Origin: Bacillota bacterium
GTDB lineage: Bacteria > Bacillota > Clostridia > Christensenellales > UBA1242
DNA: 15,840 bases
NCBI GenBank assembly: GCA_009780625.1
Contig: WQZR01000017.1
Span: forward strand, 1 to 15,840
Reading direction: 5' to 3'
Below the pieces are notes generated by a model. It saw only the letters and a program-made list of their open reading frames with translations, was not told the DNA's origin and ran no database searches. Each line of letters opens with the position of its first letter. The stretch's first letter is position 1. Positions 1 to 6,729 of this stretch are shown piece after piece. The translations under genes were made by a program, and so were the position numbers.

Positions 1-1204
1 AGATTTGTGAGTTAATCGCAGCCACGGTTGTTGGAACATCTCGCTCACTGTCTAAACCCAGAGCCGATGCATTGCCCCAAAACTCGCTTAGGTTCATAAA
101 AGGGTTTGTTTCAAGCATATAGAGGTCTTGAATGCGATAGTCTCTAATGTCACTAACAAATTCTAAATAAATTGTGTTGTAAACAATATTTGAAAGCGCA
201 AGATGTCTGAATGCATACGTCTCAACATCTTTAATGAAGTCTGCATACTTAAAACCAGCAGTTCCGATTGAATCTAACATTTCTGTAAAAAGTTCACTTT
301 GGTCTTCAAGATGCTCAAAAATTCTTTCTCTCAGTTCTTCAATCAAATCTGTGCAAACGCTTAAATCACTTGCAGTTTTAATATTTTCTGAAACTGTTCC
401 AACAGCCTTCTGATTATTAATAGCAGAACGCAAATCTCTATGAATGGTCAAAACGGCTGCGCTACTAGATGCCTCAGTAAGCTTGTCAAATTCACCATCC
501 ATTTTTTCAACCATAAATTCCAGTTTATCAAGCGTTTCTTCTAGTAGTTTGTTAGAGATATTAACCAGAGGAACTGCAATAATCTCTCCAAGGAAGTGGA
601 TTTCTTTGGTCGTTAATTCTGTCAATGCAGCTTCGAGTGCAACGGTTTTGTCAAAAAGAGTAGTAAGGTTATCAGAAAGCATTGTTAAGTCAGCTGGTGT
701 AGCTGTTGCCATATTTACTGTATTTGAATATGAGTTAAAGGCTTGTTCAAATGCTCTAAGATGTGAGGTAGGGGATGAGGAATTAATTTGAGTTATTGAG
801 AAAACATCAGTAGGTGTAGAGTCTCCTGTTGTAGTTCCTTCTTCACTGCTACTTCCCTCACCGCCTGCTTCTGTTCCACCACCAGTGCCTGTTTCCGAAC
901 CTGGGTTGTTAAGAGCTTCTTTTCTTGCTTCAAGGTTTTCATAAAAATTTAATATTGCAAGAATTCTGTCTGTTTCCAAAAAAACATCGTTTCGAAGCCC
1001 GAAGAGATTGCTTTCAAGGGTGCTCGCGTTCATAGTTGAATTAAATCGGCTAATCATAGGTGTAGAGATTGGTTGTCTAGCTTGAGGGGTAAATGTCAGG
1101 TGACTGAAAATTAGAGAAGTTAGAACCAAAACAACCAAAAGATAAACCACTGGGTTTTTGATTGTTTTATAAAACTCTCCTCTTATTAATTTTAGTACTA
1201 ACAT
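1..1204 (-). CDS. ABC transporter permease with large extracytoplasmic domain (partial, C-terminus beyond left edge)
   Basis: The minus strand is open from an ATG at 1204 to the window edge (401 codons), so the C-terminus is missing. The N-terminus is a short basic segment (LIRGEFYKTIKN) followed by one membrane helix at about residues 18-38, as in ABC-2 type permeases. The rest of the visible protein is soluble and largely helical, with no second membrane helix, so a large extracytoplasmic loop is likely. A Gly/Ser/Thr/Glu-rich low-complexity linker lies at residues 99-133 (about 806-910). The gene starts 21 nt after the ATPase stop codon; a GGAG overlaps that stop and a GGAAAG lies closer (1210-1215), so the two genes form an operon. 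Seen: ORF, helix, linker. Inferred: the permease role, from the pairing with the ATPase. Substrate unknown. Confidence 0.72.
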   Translation of the reverse strand, partial: MLVLKLIRGEFYKTIKNPVVYLLVVLVLTSLIFSHLTFTPQARQPISTPMISRFNSTMNASTLESNLFGLRNDVFLETDRILAILNFYENLEARKEALNNPGSETGTGGGTEAGGEGSSSEEGTTTGDSTPTDVFSITQINSSSPTSHLRAFEQAFNSYSNTVNMATATPADLTMLSDNLTTLFDKTVALEAALTELTTKEIHFLGEIIAVPLVNISNKLLEETLDKLEFMVEKMDGEFDKLTEASSSAAVLTIHRDLRSAINNQKAVGTVSENIKTASDLSVCTDLIEELRERIFEHLEDQSELFTEMLDSIGTAGFKYADFIKDVETYAFRHLALSNIVYNTIYLEFVSDIRDYRIQDLYMLETNPFMNLSEFWGNASALGLDSERDVPTTVAAINSQI

Positions 1205-1225
1205 TTTTTCTTTCCGTTTTTCTCC

Positions 1226-2161
1226 TTATGAATATTTCTTAACGATTTCGTTATATAAATCGTCACTTGAATGGGATGTTTGTTCAATTGAGATGATTAC
1301 AACATCTTTATCAAGAAAGGCTTTATAAACTTCCTGAATCTGCGACCTAGTTGTATTAATCACAAGTTTACTTCCAACTGTTTCATACTTAACTGTTTTA
1401 AAGTATTTTGAAATCGTCTGACCAGCAACAAATGGGTTAGCAACCGAAATGGCATATTTTGTAACCATGTCTTGTCCAACAGTTGTCACATCCATTTGCT
1501 CTATTGAACTGATTTTTAAAATCTTTCCTTCGTGCATGATTGCAATTCTGTCGCACATGGTTTCGGCTTCTTCAATGCTTCGTGTTGTAATCAAAATCCC
1601 TGTTGTGCTTGAAGCAACAATCCTTCTTAAAAGTTTTTTAAATTCCGTGATTGCTCTAAAATCCATTCCTTTTGTGATGTCATCTAAAATAAGAATTTTT
1701 GGGGAAGAGAGCAATGCTCCAGCAAGTGCAAGCTTTTGAAGTTCTTCTGGGTTATAAGAGTTTATAAGTTTTTTTGCTGTCGCTTGGTCGATTCCAACTT
1801 GAATCAAAACTTCGTCAACTCTTTCTTTAGAAACATCTTGCATGAGTGATGCAAAATATTTAAGGTTGCTATAACCAGACATAGAAGAATAGAAGGAAGG
1901 CTTTTCAATAACAGAACCAATCATCTTAAGACAATCAACTCTGTTGTCTTTAATATTAATTCCATCAACCAAAACAGCACCGTCTTGCATTTTTGTAAGA
2001 CCCATAAGTGCTTTAACAACGGAAGATTTTCCGCTTCCTGCAGGTCCAATAAGCCCAAGAACCTCTCCAGGGTAGACTTCAAAAGATACATTATCAAGAA
2101 TGTATTTTTCCTTTGAAAACTTAATAAGTTTCTCTGCCTGTAGAATACTTTGAACTTGCAT
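1226..2161 (-). CDS. ABC transporter ATP-binding protein (BcrA/drug-exporter type) with degenerate catalytic motifs
   Basis: A 311-residue protein with a Walker A at residues 39-46 (GPAGSGKS), a Q-loop region IGSVIEKPSFY (81-91) typical of bacitracin or lantibiotic-exporter ATPases, and a Walker B ILILDD (156-161). It should energise the membrane protein encoded directly downstream. Several motifs depart from consensus: the LSGGQ signature is not recognisable (the region reads YNPEELQKL), the Glu after Walker B is Asp161, and the H-loop His position in ITTR is Arg194. About 95 C-terminal residues follow the fold, as is usual for this subgroup. No Shine-Dalgarno precedes the ATG; a possible extended -10 (TGATAGAAT) lies at 2177-2185. 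Family assignment is firm; ATPase competence is uncertain. Confidence 0.88.
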   Translation of the reverse strand: MQVQSILQAEKLIKFSKEKYILDNVSFEVYPGEVLGLIGPAGSGKSSVVKALMGLTKMQDGAVLVDGINIKDNRVDCLKMIGSVIEKPSFYSSMSGYSNLKYFASLMQDVSKERVDEVLIQVGIDQATAKKLINSYNPEELQKLALAGALLSSPKILILDDITKGMDFRAITEFKKLLRRIVASSTTGILITTRSIEEAETMCDRIAIMHEGKILKISSIEQMDVTTVGQDMVTKYAISVANPFVAGQTISKYFKTVKYETVGSKLVINTTRSQIQEVYKAFLDKDVVIISIEQTSHSSDDLYNEIVKKYS

Positions 2162-2176
2162 AAATCTTTTACTCTA

Positions 2177-2185
2177 ATTCTATCA
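2177..2185 (-). promoter_or_regulatory. Possible extended -10 promoter of the ABC operon
   Basis: TGATAGAAT on the minus strand, 15 nt before the ATPase start codon, with no convincing -35. It would give a 5' leader of roughly 8 nt without a Shine-Dalgarno. Weak call. Confidence 0.3.
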
Positions 2186-2225
2186 TAACTCGCATATATA
2201 AGGAAAATAAAACAAACACTATTTT

Positions 2226-3107
2226 GTGAGTTTTTTTAGCAAGAAAAATATAATTTTAAGTCTAGTTTTAACTTCAACTTTGTTTGTTCTTATTGTTTTA
2301 AGCACCGTATATGCCTTTAGTGACAAAATGTTGCATATGTGGGTTATTCTGGCTGTTGGCATGGCCAGTTTTCTGGCGTACATAATGTTTTTGATTTTGA
2401 AAAAAGAAACGTTTAAAAAACTTCTCATTTCTTTTATTATTTTACTGTTTATTTCTTGCCTTTTTGCGACCATTTTAAAGTTCTTTGGAGCAATCGAATA
2501 CATCTCTAGTAAAGAAAAATTGAAAGAACTTATAGAGCATGCTGGAGTGTGGGCGCCGATTGTTTTTATTGTGCTTCAAATCGTTCAAGTTGTGTTTTCT
2601 CCAATCCCTGGCGCTCTAAGCATTGCCGTTGGAGCAATTGTGTTTGGTCCGTTTTTGGGGTTTGTTTATTCTTCAATCGGCATTGTTGTTGGAAGCATTT
2701 TGGCATTCCTTATTGGGCGGCTTTTTTCGAATAAATTTATATCTAGGTTTATCGAAAAAGAAGACTTAAAGAAATATCAAAACTATATAAACAAAAAAGG
2801 AAAGATTCTCCTGCCGTTAGTGTTTATTCTACCAATTTTTCCAGATGATATCATCTGCATAATTGCCGGAACCAGCACAATGAAGTTTTGGTATTTCGCA
2901 GTTGTAACCATAATCACAAGGCCAATCTCAATTCTTCTTTCAAGCTATTTTTTAAGCGGGGATATAATTCCGTTTTCTGGTTGGGGGCTCTTTGTGTGGG
3001 GAGGAATTATAGTCATAACGGGAATTGTTTTCTTTGTTCTAATCAAATATCAAGAACCAATAGAAAAATTTGTGCTAAGCAAGCTCCCAAAAAAGAAAAA
3101 ACAATAG
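2226..3107 (+). CDS. TVP38/TMEM64 (DedA/VTT-like) family membrane protein
   Basis: A 293-residue integral membrane protein. Hydrophobic helices lie at about residues 9-30, 38-58, 66-88, 110-140, 143-165, 195-215, 222-243 and 254-274. The middle carries the family pattern: VFIVLQIVQVVFSPIPGAL (113-131), then AVGAIVFGPFLGFVYSSIG (134-152) with Gly-rich spacing and GS...GR (156-165); the second half is LPIFPDDIICIIAGTSTMKFWYF (202-224). Members are inner-membrane proteins linked to lipid scrambling or transport and membrane homeostasis; no specific substrate can be read here. The tail is strongly basic (LPKKKKQ). The GTG at 2226 is the only start upstream of the first helix but has no Shine-Dalgarno at normal spacing; AAGGAAA at 2200-2206 is too distant. 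The start is therefore the least certain part. Confidence 0.82.
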   Translation: MSFFSKKNIILSLVLTSTLFVLIVLSTVYAFSDKMLHMWVILAVGMASFLAYIMFLILKKETFKKLLISFIILLFISCLFATILKFFGAIEYISSKEKLKELIEHAGVWAPIVFIVLQIVQVVFSPIPGALSIAVGAIVFGPFLGFVYSSIGIVVGSILAFLIGRLFSNKFISRFIEKEDLKKYQNYINKKGKILLPLVFILPIFPDDIICIIAGTSTMKFWYFAVVTIITRPISILLSSYFLSGDIIPFSGWGLFVWGGIIVITGIVFFVLIKYQEPIEKFVLSKLPKKKKQ

Positions 3108-3111
3108 TTTG

Positions 3112-3120
3112 TGCTATACT
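3112..3120 (+). promoter_or_regulatory. Extended -10 promoter, leaderless start for the hydrogenase gene
   Basis: TGCTATACT fits the TGnTATAAT extended -10 pattern. It sits just after the stop of the TVP38-like gene and ends 6 nt before the ATG at 3127, which places the transcription start on or next to that ATG. No -35 and no Shine-Dalgarno are visible. Confidence 0.45.
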
Positions 3121-3126
3121 CAATGT

Positions 3127-4146
3127 ATGATTAAAAGTCCACTTCTAGATTTAGTTAAAGAAAAAATTGTCGACAAGAATGTCACAGTTATTGCCATTGT
3201 TGCGCCAACAACATCTGTTGCAATTGGCGAACACTTTGGCTATAAGCCGGGAGAGAATAAGATTTCAAATCTGGTTTCTAGTTTAAAGAAACTTGGATTT
3301 GATAAAGTCTTCGATATAGGCTACACCGCAGACATTGTTGCAATTGAAGAAGTTTTCGAACTTCTCGAAAGAAAAGTTAAAAACGAAAATCTTCCAATGC
3401 TGACATCTTGTTGCCCAAGTTGGATAAATTTTTTGTCAAAGCAATTTCCACATCTTGCAAAACATGTTTCAACCATGCAAAGCCCAATGACTGTAATGGG
3501 CTCAATCATAAAAAGTTTCTATGCAGAGAATGAAGGCTTAGATTCAAAAAACGTTTTCGTTGTGGGAATCATGCCGTGTCCGTTTAAGACGCTGGAGACA
3601 AATTATGTAAGCGAAGCACTCGGTGGGCTTAAACCAGTTGATGTCTCTCTTACTGTAAATCAAATTGCAGGGCAGATTAAAGAAGCAGGTATTGATTTCA
3701 ACAGCATCACAGATTTTGATTTTGATGCACCGTTTAACCAAACAACCGATGTTGCACATATTTTTGGTTATGCAGGTGGAGTGGGTGAATCGGTGGTTGA
3801 ATTTGCAAAACGTTTCAGACCAGATATAGAACTTAAATTAATCAAAACAAGCGGAATAGAAAATGCAAAAAGTTTTCTTGAATCTCTAGAAAGAGGCGAA
3901 GTCGATGCCGATGTTGTGGAGTTTATGGCTTGTTCAGGCGGTTGTGTTGGTGGATTTGGAATGGCTTGCCAGACTCTTAAGGGTGAAGAGAAAGAAAAAG
4001 TTGTTGCAGCAAGAAAAGAGGGGCTTAAGAAACTAGCCTCAGAAAAGAAACGAAAAATATATAACGCAACAGGGCATTCACTCTTTAAAAACTGGCTTGG
4101 AACACCGTATTCAGAAACCGCAAAGAAATATCTACATAAAAAATAA
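3127..4146 (+). CDS. Minimal [FeFe]-hydrogenase-type protein (H-cluster domain only)
   Basis: A 339-residue protein consisting of the H-cluster catalytic domain and the small-subunit-like C-terminus, without the N-terminal ferredoxin-type FeS domains of clostridial HydA. The signature motifs are present: L1 TSCCPSW (93-99), L2 MPCPFKTLE (149-157, with the conserved Lys154) and L3 FMACSGGC (266-273). These give the four cysteines expected to hold the [4Fe4S]-2Fe cluster (95 or 96, 151, 269, 273). The start of the fold (VTVIAIVAPTTSVAIGEHFG) matches the hydrogenase N-lobe. No partner NADH or ferredoxin subunit and no maturase is adjacent. The ATG at 3127 is preferred over the TTG at 3109 because a -10 box occupies the space between them. 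Cytoplasmic; H2 turnover or H2 sensing are both possible. Motif identity is firm; physiological role is not. Confidence 0.86.
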   Translation: MIKSPLLDLVKEKIVDKNVTVIAIVAPTTSVAIGEHFGYKPGENKISNLVSSLKKLGFDKVFDIGYTADIVAIEEVFELLERKVKNENLPMLTSCCPSWINFLSKQFPHLAKHVSTMQSPMTVMGSIIKSFYAENEGLDSKNVFVVGIMPCPFKTLETNYVSEALGGLKPVDVSLTVNQIAGQIKEAGIDFNSITDFDFDAPFNQTTDVAHIFGYAGGVGESVVEFAKRFRPDIELKLIKTSGIENAKSFLESLERGEVDADVVEFMACSGGCVGGFGMACQTLKGEEKEKVVAARKEGLKKLASEKKRKIYNATGHSLFKNWLGTPYSETAKKYLHKK

Positions 4147-4166
4147 AACGCCCTTCGGCGTTTTTT
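4145..4166. terminator. Bidirectional rho-independent terminator between convergent genes
   Basis: The 8-bp stem AAAACGCC (4145-4152) / GGCGTTTT (4157-4164) has a CTTC loop. It has a T-run on the plus strand and a T-run on the minus strand, so it can serve both the hydrogenase gene and the convergent padR-fusion gene, whose stop codon overlaps it. Confidence 0.88.
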
Positions 4167-5841
4167 AGTTTTCCTTAAATGGTTTGAATATTTTTAAGAT
4201 GTTGAATATAACTGCTGAAAGCACTAGGTTGATAAACACCAATGAGCCAAAGAACATCCAAGAAGCGTGCGGCATTTCAAGGAAGCCCCAAGGAAGCATG
4301 CTTGCGTTTGTTATAATATTTCCCCATCTGTTTAGTGAATATAAAATCACAATACTCAAAACTGCAAAAATCGCTTCAATCCAAATGGTTGGGGAAACGA
4401 GTTTCGAAACAGCTTTCTTGTTTCTGTTGTATGTATATTTGAATATCGCAGCAATGAAGAATAGCAGAAGAGGGTATAGTGTCACGAACAGAACCAATGC
4501 TGTTCTATAGTCAATCAAACCTTGGTTGTTTAGAACCAAGAAAACAACCAAGAACTGAAGTGCACCTATTGCAAACATAATCATATTTTTGCCAAATAGC
4601 AATTTATATAAGTTTATAAACTTGATTGGTTTATGCGTGCTGCTGTTTTCAACAAAATATCTTGTTGAAGAATAGATTGAATATTCATTAGTAGGGGTAT
4701 AGATAAATTCGTTTGATGTGTCAAATGTGTCGTAGTTCAGCGGTTGAGATTCATCACCCTCTTTAAGGTTATATTTATCAATAAACTCGCCACGCTCTTT
4801 TGCTTCTGCTTTTCTGACAATACGTTCAGTTGCATCTTTAAAATCTAGCCTATCTTCAACAAACGCTGCGTCGTTCATGCTCTTGTCTATAACATGTTTT
4901 TTTGTTGGCTCTTGAACAATGTTCTCATCATCAGTAAGGAAGTGGAAGTCTCCAATCTTTTCGTTTTCAACAACAGTTGTTTTTGTTTTGATTTTATAAA
5001 TCTTGTCGCCGTCTTTCTCAAGTGTTTCAGCAGTGTGAGTTCTAACTTTTGCATCACTCGTCACAAGTGCATCCAAAATCATGTCGATGTCTTCTTCGCT
5101 TGCATCATTTGCAGCGCCAATTCCATCTTCATTTGCAATAATCAGGGTGATGTTAACTTTGTTGTTTGCAGACCTAACCTTTTCTTCGCACATAATGCGA
5201 GTTGTTTTTGTTTTAACTTTAACCAAAGCACCATCATCGAGTCTTTCAAAACTTTCCTCAAAATGAGTAGACATTTGTGTGTGGTTAATCAAACTTTCGT
5301 CAATCATGTCGTTGATTTCATCTTCAGAAAGTTCCAGGTTTTCAACCTCAGGCTTTTTGCCTTCTCCAAAACTTACCATTGTCACGGCAGTCTCTGGTTT
5401 TTTCTTTCCAAATGTCTCAACAGACGTTCCTGTTTTTCCAGCTTCAACAATCTTTGGCATAGAAGAAGCGGCAGGGGATTTGTCTACCTCAATGTTTTGA
5501 TATTCACTTGGTTTATTCAAAATATAACTATCAACAGAATCACGAGTTTCAACCCATGCGTCTTTGTTTGAGTTTAGTTGTTCGCGTCCTAACTCTGTAA
5601 GACTGAAATATCTTCTCTTTCCACCAATCGCACTATCTCTCACATAACCATCAATCAAGCCTCTGTCGCTTAGTCTGTTTAAAGCAGAATACAAAGAAGG
5701 CTGCTTAATTTTCAGTTGTCCGTTGCTGCGTTCTTCAACTTCTTTAATAATCTCATAGCCATATTTATCGCCTTCGAGAAGTGAATGAAGAATGATGTTA
5801 TTAATGCTGCCGCGCATGTAGTCGCTTTTTATTTCTCTCAT
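4165..5841 (-). CDS. Membrane-anchored PadR-family regulator with an internal tandem repeat
   Basis: A 558-residue multidomain protein. Residues 9-100 are a PadR winged helix (MRGSINNIILHSLLEGD, KYGYEI, PSLYSALNRL, GGKRRYFSLTELG). Then comes a long acidic, low-hydrophobicity region containing two similar ~47-residue units (about residues 172-221 and 249-295; DNA about 5179-5328 and 4957-5097), both ending in K[VI]KTKTT. Four membrane helices follow at about 420-438, 447-467, 486-502 and 528-548, and the tail ends in a basic patch. PadR proteins normally have 100-200 residues and are soluble, so this is a fusion. The ATG at 5841 is preferred over the one at 5856 because a perfect promoter lies across the longer version, its -10 ending 6 nt before 5841. 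No Shine-Dalgarno is seen. Likely autoregulated, with control of the divergent gene (inference). Confidence 0.87.
   Translation of the reverse strand: MREIKSDYMRGSINNIILHSLLEGDKYGYEIIKEVEERSNGQLKIKQPSLYSALNRLSDRGLIDGYVRDSAIGGKRRYFSLTELGREQLNSNKDAWVETRDSVDSYILNKPSEYQNIEVDKSPAASSMPKIVEAGKTGTSVETFGKKKPETAVTMVSFGEGKKPEVENLELSEDEINDMIDESLINHTQMSTHFEESFERLDDGALVKVKTKTTRIMCEEKVRSANNKVNITLIIANEDGIGAANDASEEDIDMILDALVTSDAKVRTHTAETLEKDGDKIYKIKTKTTVVENEKIGDFHFLTDDENIVQEPTKKHVIDKSMNDAAFVEDRLDFKDATERIVRKAEAKERGEFIDKYNLKEGDESQPLNYDTFDTSNEFIYTPTNEYSIYSSTRYFVENSSTHKPIKFINLYKLLFGKNMIMFAIGALQFLVVFLVLNNQGLIDYRTALVLFVTLYPLLLFFIAAIFKYTYNRNKKAVSKLVSPTIWIEAIFAVLSIVILYSLNRWGNIITNASMLPWGFLEMPHASWMFFGSLVFINLVLSAVIFNILKIFKPFKEN
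4957..5328 (-). repeat. Tandem duplicated protein unit within the PadR fusion
   Basis: Two units aligned by eye: one running ...INDMIDESLINHTQ...THFEESFER...VKVKTKTTR..., the other ...IDMILDALVTSDAK...THTAETLEK...YKIKTKTTV.... They share a helix with D-M-I and L spacing, a TH..E..E pattern and the K[VI]KTKTT core, and are separated by a ~30-residue segment (VNITLIIANEDGIGAAN). At DNA level they are clearly diverged, so this is an old duplication. Confidence 0.6.
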
Positions 5842-5847
5842 CACACA

Positions 5848-5876
5848 ATTATACAAAAAACGAGCGAAATTGTCAA
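5848..5876 (-). promoter_or_regulatory. Consensus sigma-A promoter of the PadR-fusion gene (leaderless)
   Basis: On the minus strand TTGACA (5876-5871) is separated by 17 nt from TATAAT (5853-5848). TATAAT is followed by six bases and then the ATG at 5841. The expected start of transcription, about 7 nt after the -10, coincides with the A of that ATG. Confidence 0.8.
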
Positions 5877-5885
5877 AGATTTTGT

Positions 5886-5949
5886 GTACTATGTTTAGAA
5901 TAGTACTACGTATTGTGGGTGCATAGTATGCTATAGTAGAGTACTATGC
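5886..5949. promoter_or_regulatory. Cluster of TAGTACTA-like palindromes, candidate PadR operator, with the promoter of the YgjP-like gene
   Basis: The divergent intergenic region holds GTACTAT (5886-5892), the self-complementary TAGTACTA (5901-5908), and the inverted repeat GCATAGTA (5921-5928) / TACTATGC (5942-5949). The last pair brackets an extended -10 (TGCTATAGT, 5929-5937) and overlaps the ATG at 5946. A repressor bound here would block initiation of the YgjP-like gene. Assignment to the adjacent PadR protein rests on proximity. Confidence 0.5.
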
Positions 5950-6608
5950 TAACAAATCTAGTTCGCGAAGACAGAAGAACTCTAAAAATCTCAGTTGATA
6001 GATATGGAGAGATGCACATTGTTGCACCAAAGAATATGCCTCTAGCAGACATAGTTGATTTCGTGACAAGAAAAGAGAAGTGGATTCATAAAAGACAGAC
6101 AGCAAAAAAAGAATTAGTGAATAAAAATAAAGTAATTTTAGAGTATGAAAAATATCTATATTTAGGTGAGGCATACGAGCCAGTCTTTTCAAACGTTAAA
6201 ACAATTTCAATAGAAAATAACTACTTATTGATTCCAATAAAATATAAGGATAAAGAAAAAAAAGCAGTCGTGAAATTCTTAAAGGAACGAGCCCTATATA
6301 TCATCGAAAACAGGCTGCTTCATCTTGCAGCAAGTTTCAACCTCAAATTTGGCGCAGTGAGTTTAATAAACTCAAAAAACAGATGGGGCACAGCGTCACC
6401 ACAAAGAGAACTTTCTTTCAATTGGCGATTGATTATGTTGCCGCCACCTATAATCGATTATGTCATTTGTCACGAACTTAGTCACCTTGTGGAGTTAAAC
6501 CATTCACCACGGTTCTATGCGGTTTTGGAAAAAATGATGCCGACCTACAAAAAACATTCCAAAGATTTAAAAGACAGTGTCCATGTTTTGGAACTATTTA
6601 GAGATTAA
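5946..6608 (+). CDS. YgjP-like (DUF45/M48-type) zinc metallopeptidase
   Basis: A 220-residue protein of the YgjP/DUF45 family. The zinc site is HELSH (176-180) followed by NHS (185-187), preceded by the family hallmark NRWGTASP (145-152) and a hydrophobic strand-turn-helix. The N-terminal part (REDRRTLKISVDRYGEMHIVAPKN) matches the usual beta-rich segment and is followed by a KEKWI helix. Members are soluble cytoplasmic zinc hydrolases of poorly known function; the E. coli member has been reported to hydrolyse UTP. Length is normal. The start is the first ATG in frame; no Shine-Dalgarno precedes it and a -10 box ends 8 nt upstream, so the mRNA is probably leaderless. It is divergent from the PadR fusion, which may repress it (inference). 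Confidence 0.87.
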   Translation: MLTNLVREDRRTLKISVDRYGEMHIVAPKNMPLADIVDFVTRKEKWIHKRQTAKKELVNKNKVILEYEKYLYLGEAYEPVFSNVKTISIENNYLLIPIKYKDKEKKAVVKFLKERALYIIENRLLHLAASFNLKFGAVSLINSKNRWGTASPQRELSFNWRLIMLPPPIIDYVICHELSHLVELNHSPRFYAVLEKMMPTYKKHSKDLKDSVHVLELFRD

Positions 6609-6609
6609 C

Positions 6610-6636
6610 GTAGGGGTCGCGCCTAAGAGCGACCCG
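6610..6636 (+). repeat. GTAGGGG palindromic element, copy 1
   Basis: Consensus copy beginning 2 nt after the stop of the YgjP-like gene. The 7-bp stem GGGTCGC (6614-6620) / GCGACCC (6629-6635) has the loop GCCTAAGA. It lacks a following T-run, so it is not an obvious terminator. Confidence 0.9.
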
Positions 6637-6686
6637 CTAAACTAATTTTCAATTAAAAAAAAATATGTTAAACTTACATATTGATT

Positions 6687-6713
6687 GTAGGGGTCGCGCC
6701 TAAGAGTGACCCG
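6687..6713 (+). repeat. GTAGGGG palindromic element, copy 2
   Basis: One difference from copy 1, in the 3' arm (GTGACCC), which keeps the stem through a G-U pair. It ends 5 nt before the GGAG ribosome binding site of the helicase gene. The GTG in this arm creates a false upstream start in frame with the helicase. Confidence 0.9.
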
Positions 6714-6729
6714 AATATGGAGTTTAAAT

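Noticed and set aside
444..791. 115-codon plus-strand ORF
   Set aside because: It is a Ser-rich shadow of the minus-strand permease reading frame, which is open for over 400 codons.
4691..4699. GTAGGGGTA in the padR-fusion gene, resembling the head of the palindromic element
   Set aside because: No second arm or CGACCCG end follows, so it is a chance match.
4894..5571. 225-codon plus-strand ORF
   Set aside because: It is antisense to the well-supported padR fusion, rich in Cys/Phe/Asn typical of an antisense shadow, and has no start signals.
6610..6713. Two nearby direct repeats with a 50-bp gap, considered as a minimal CRISPR
   Set aside because: Only two units here, the other copies are dispersed and intragenic, and there is no cas gene or leader. 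They are dispersed palindromic elements.
6706..6729. GTG start for the helicase inside palindromic element copy 2
   Set aside because: No ribosome binding site precedes it, while the ATG at 6730 has GGAG 7 nt upstream.
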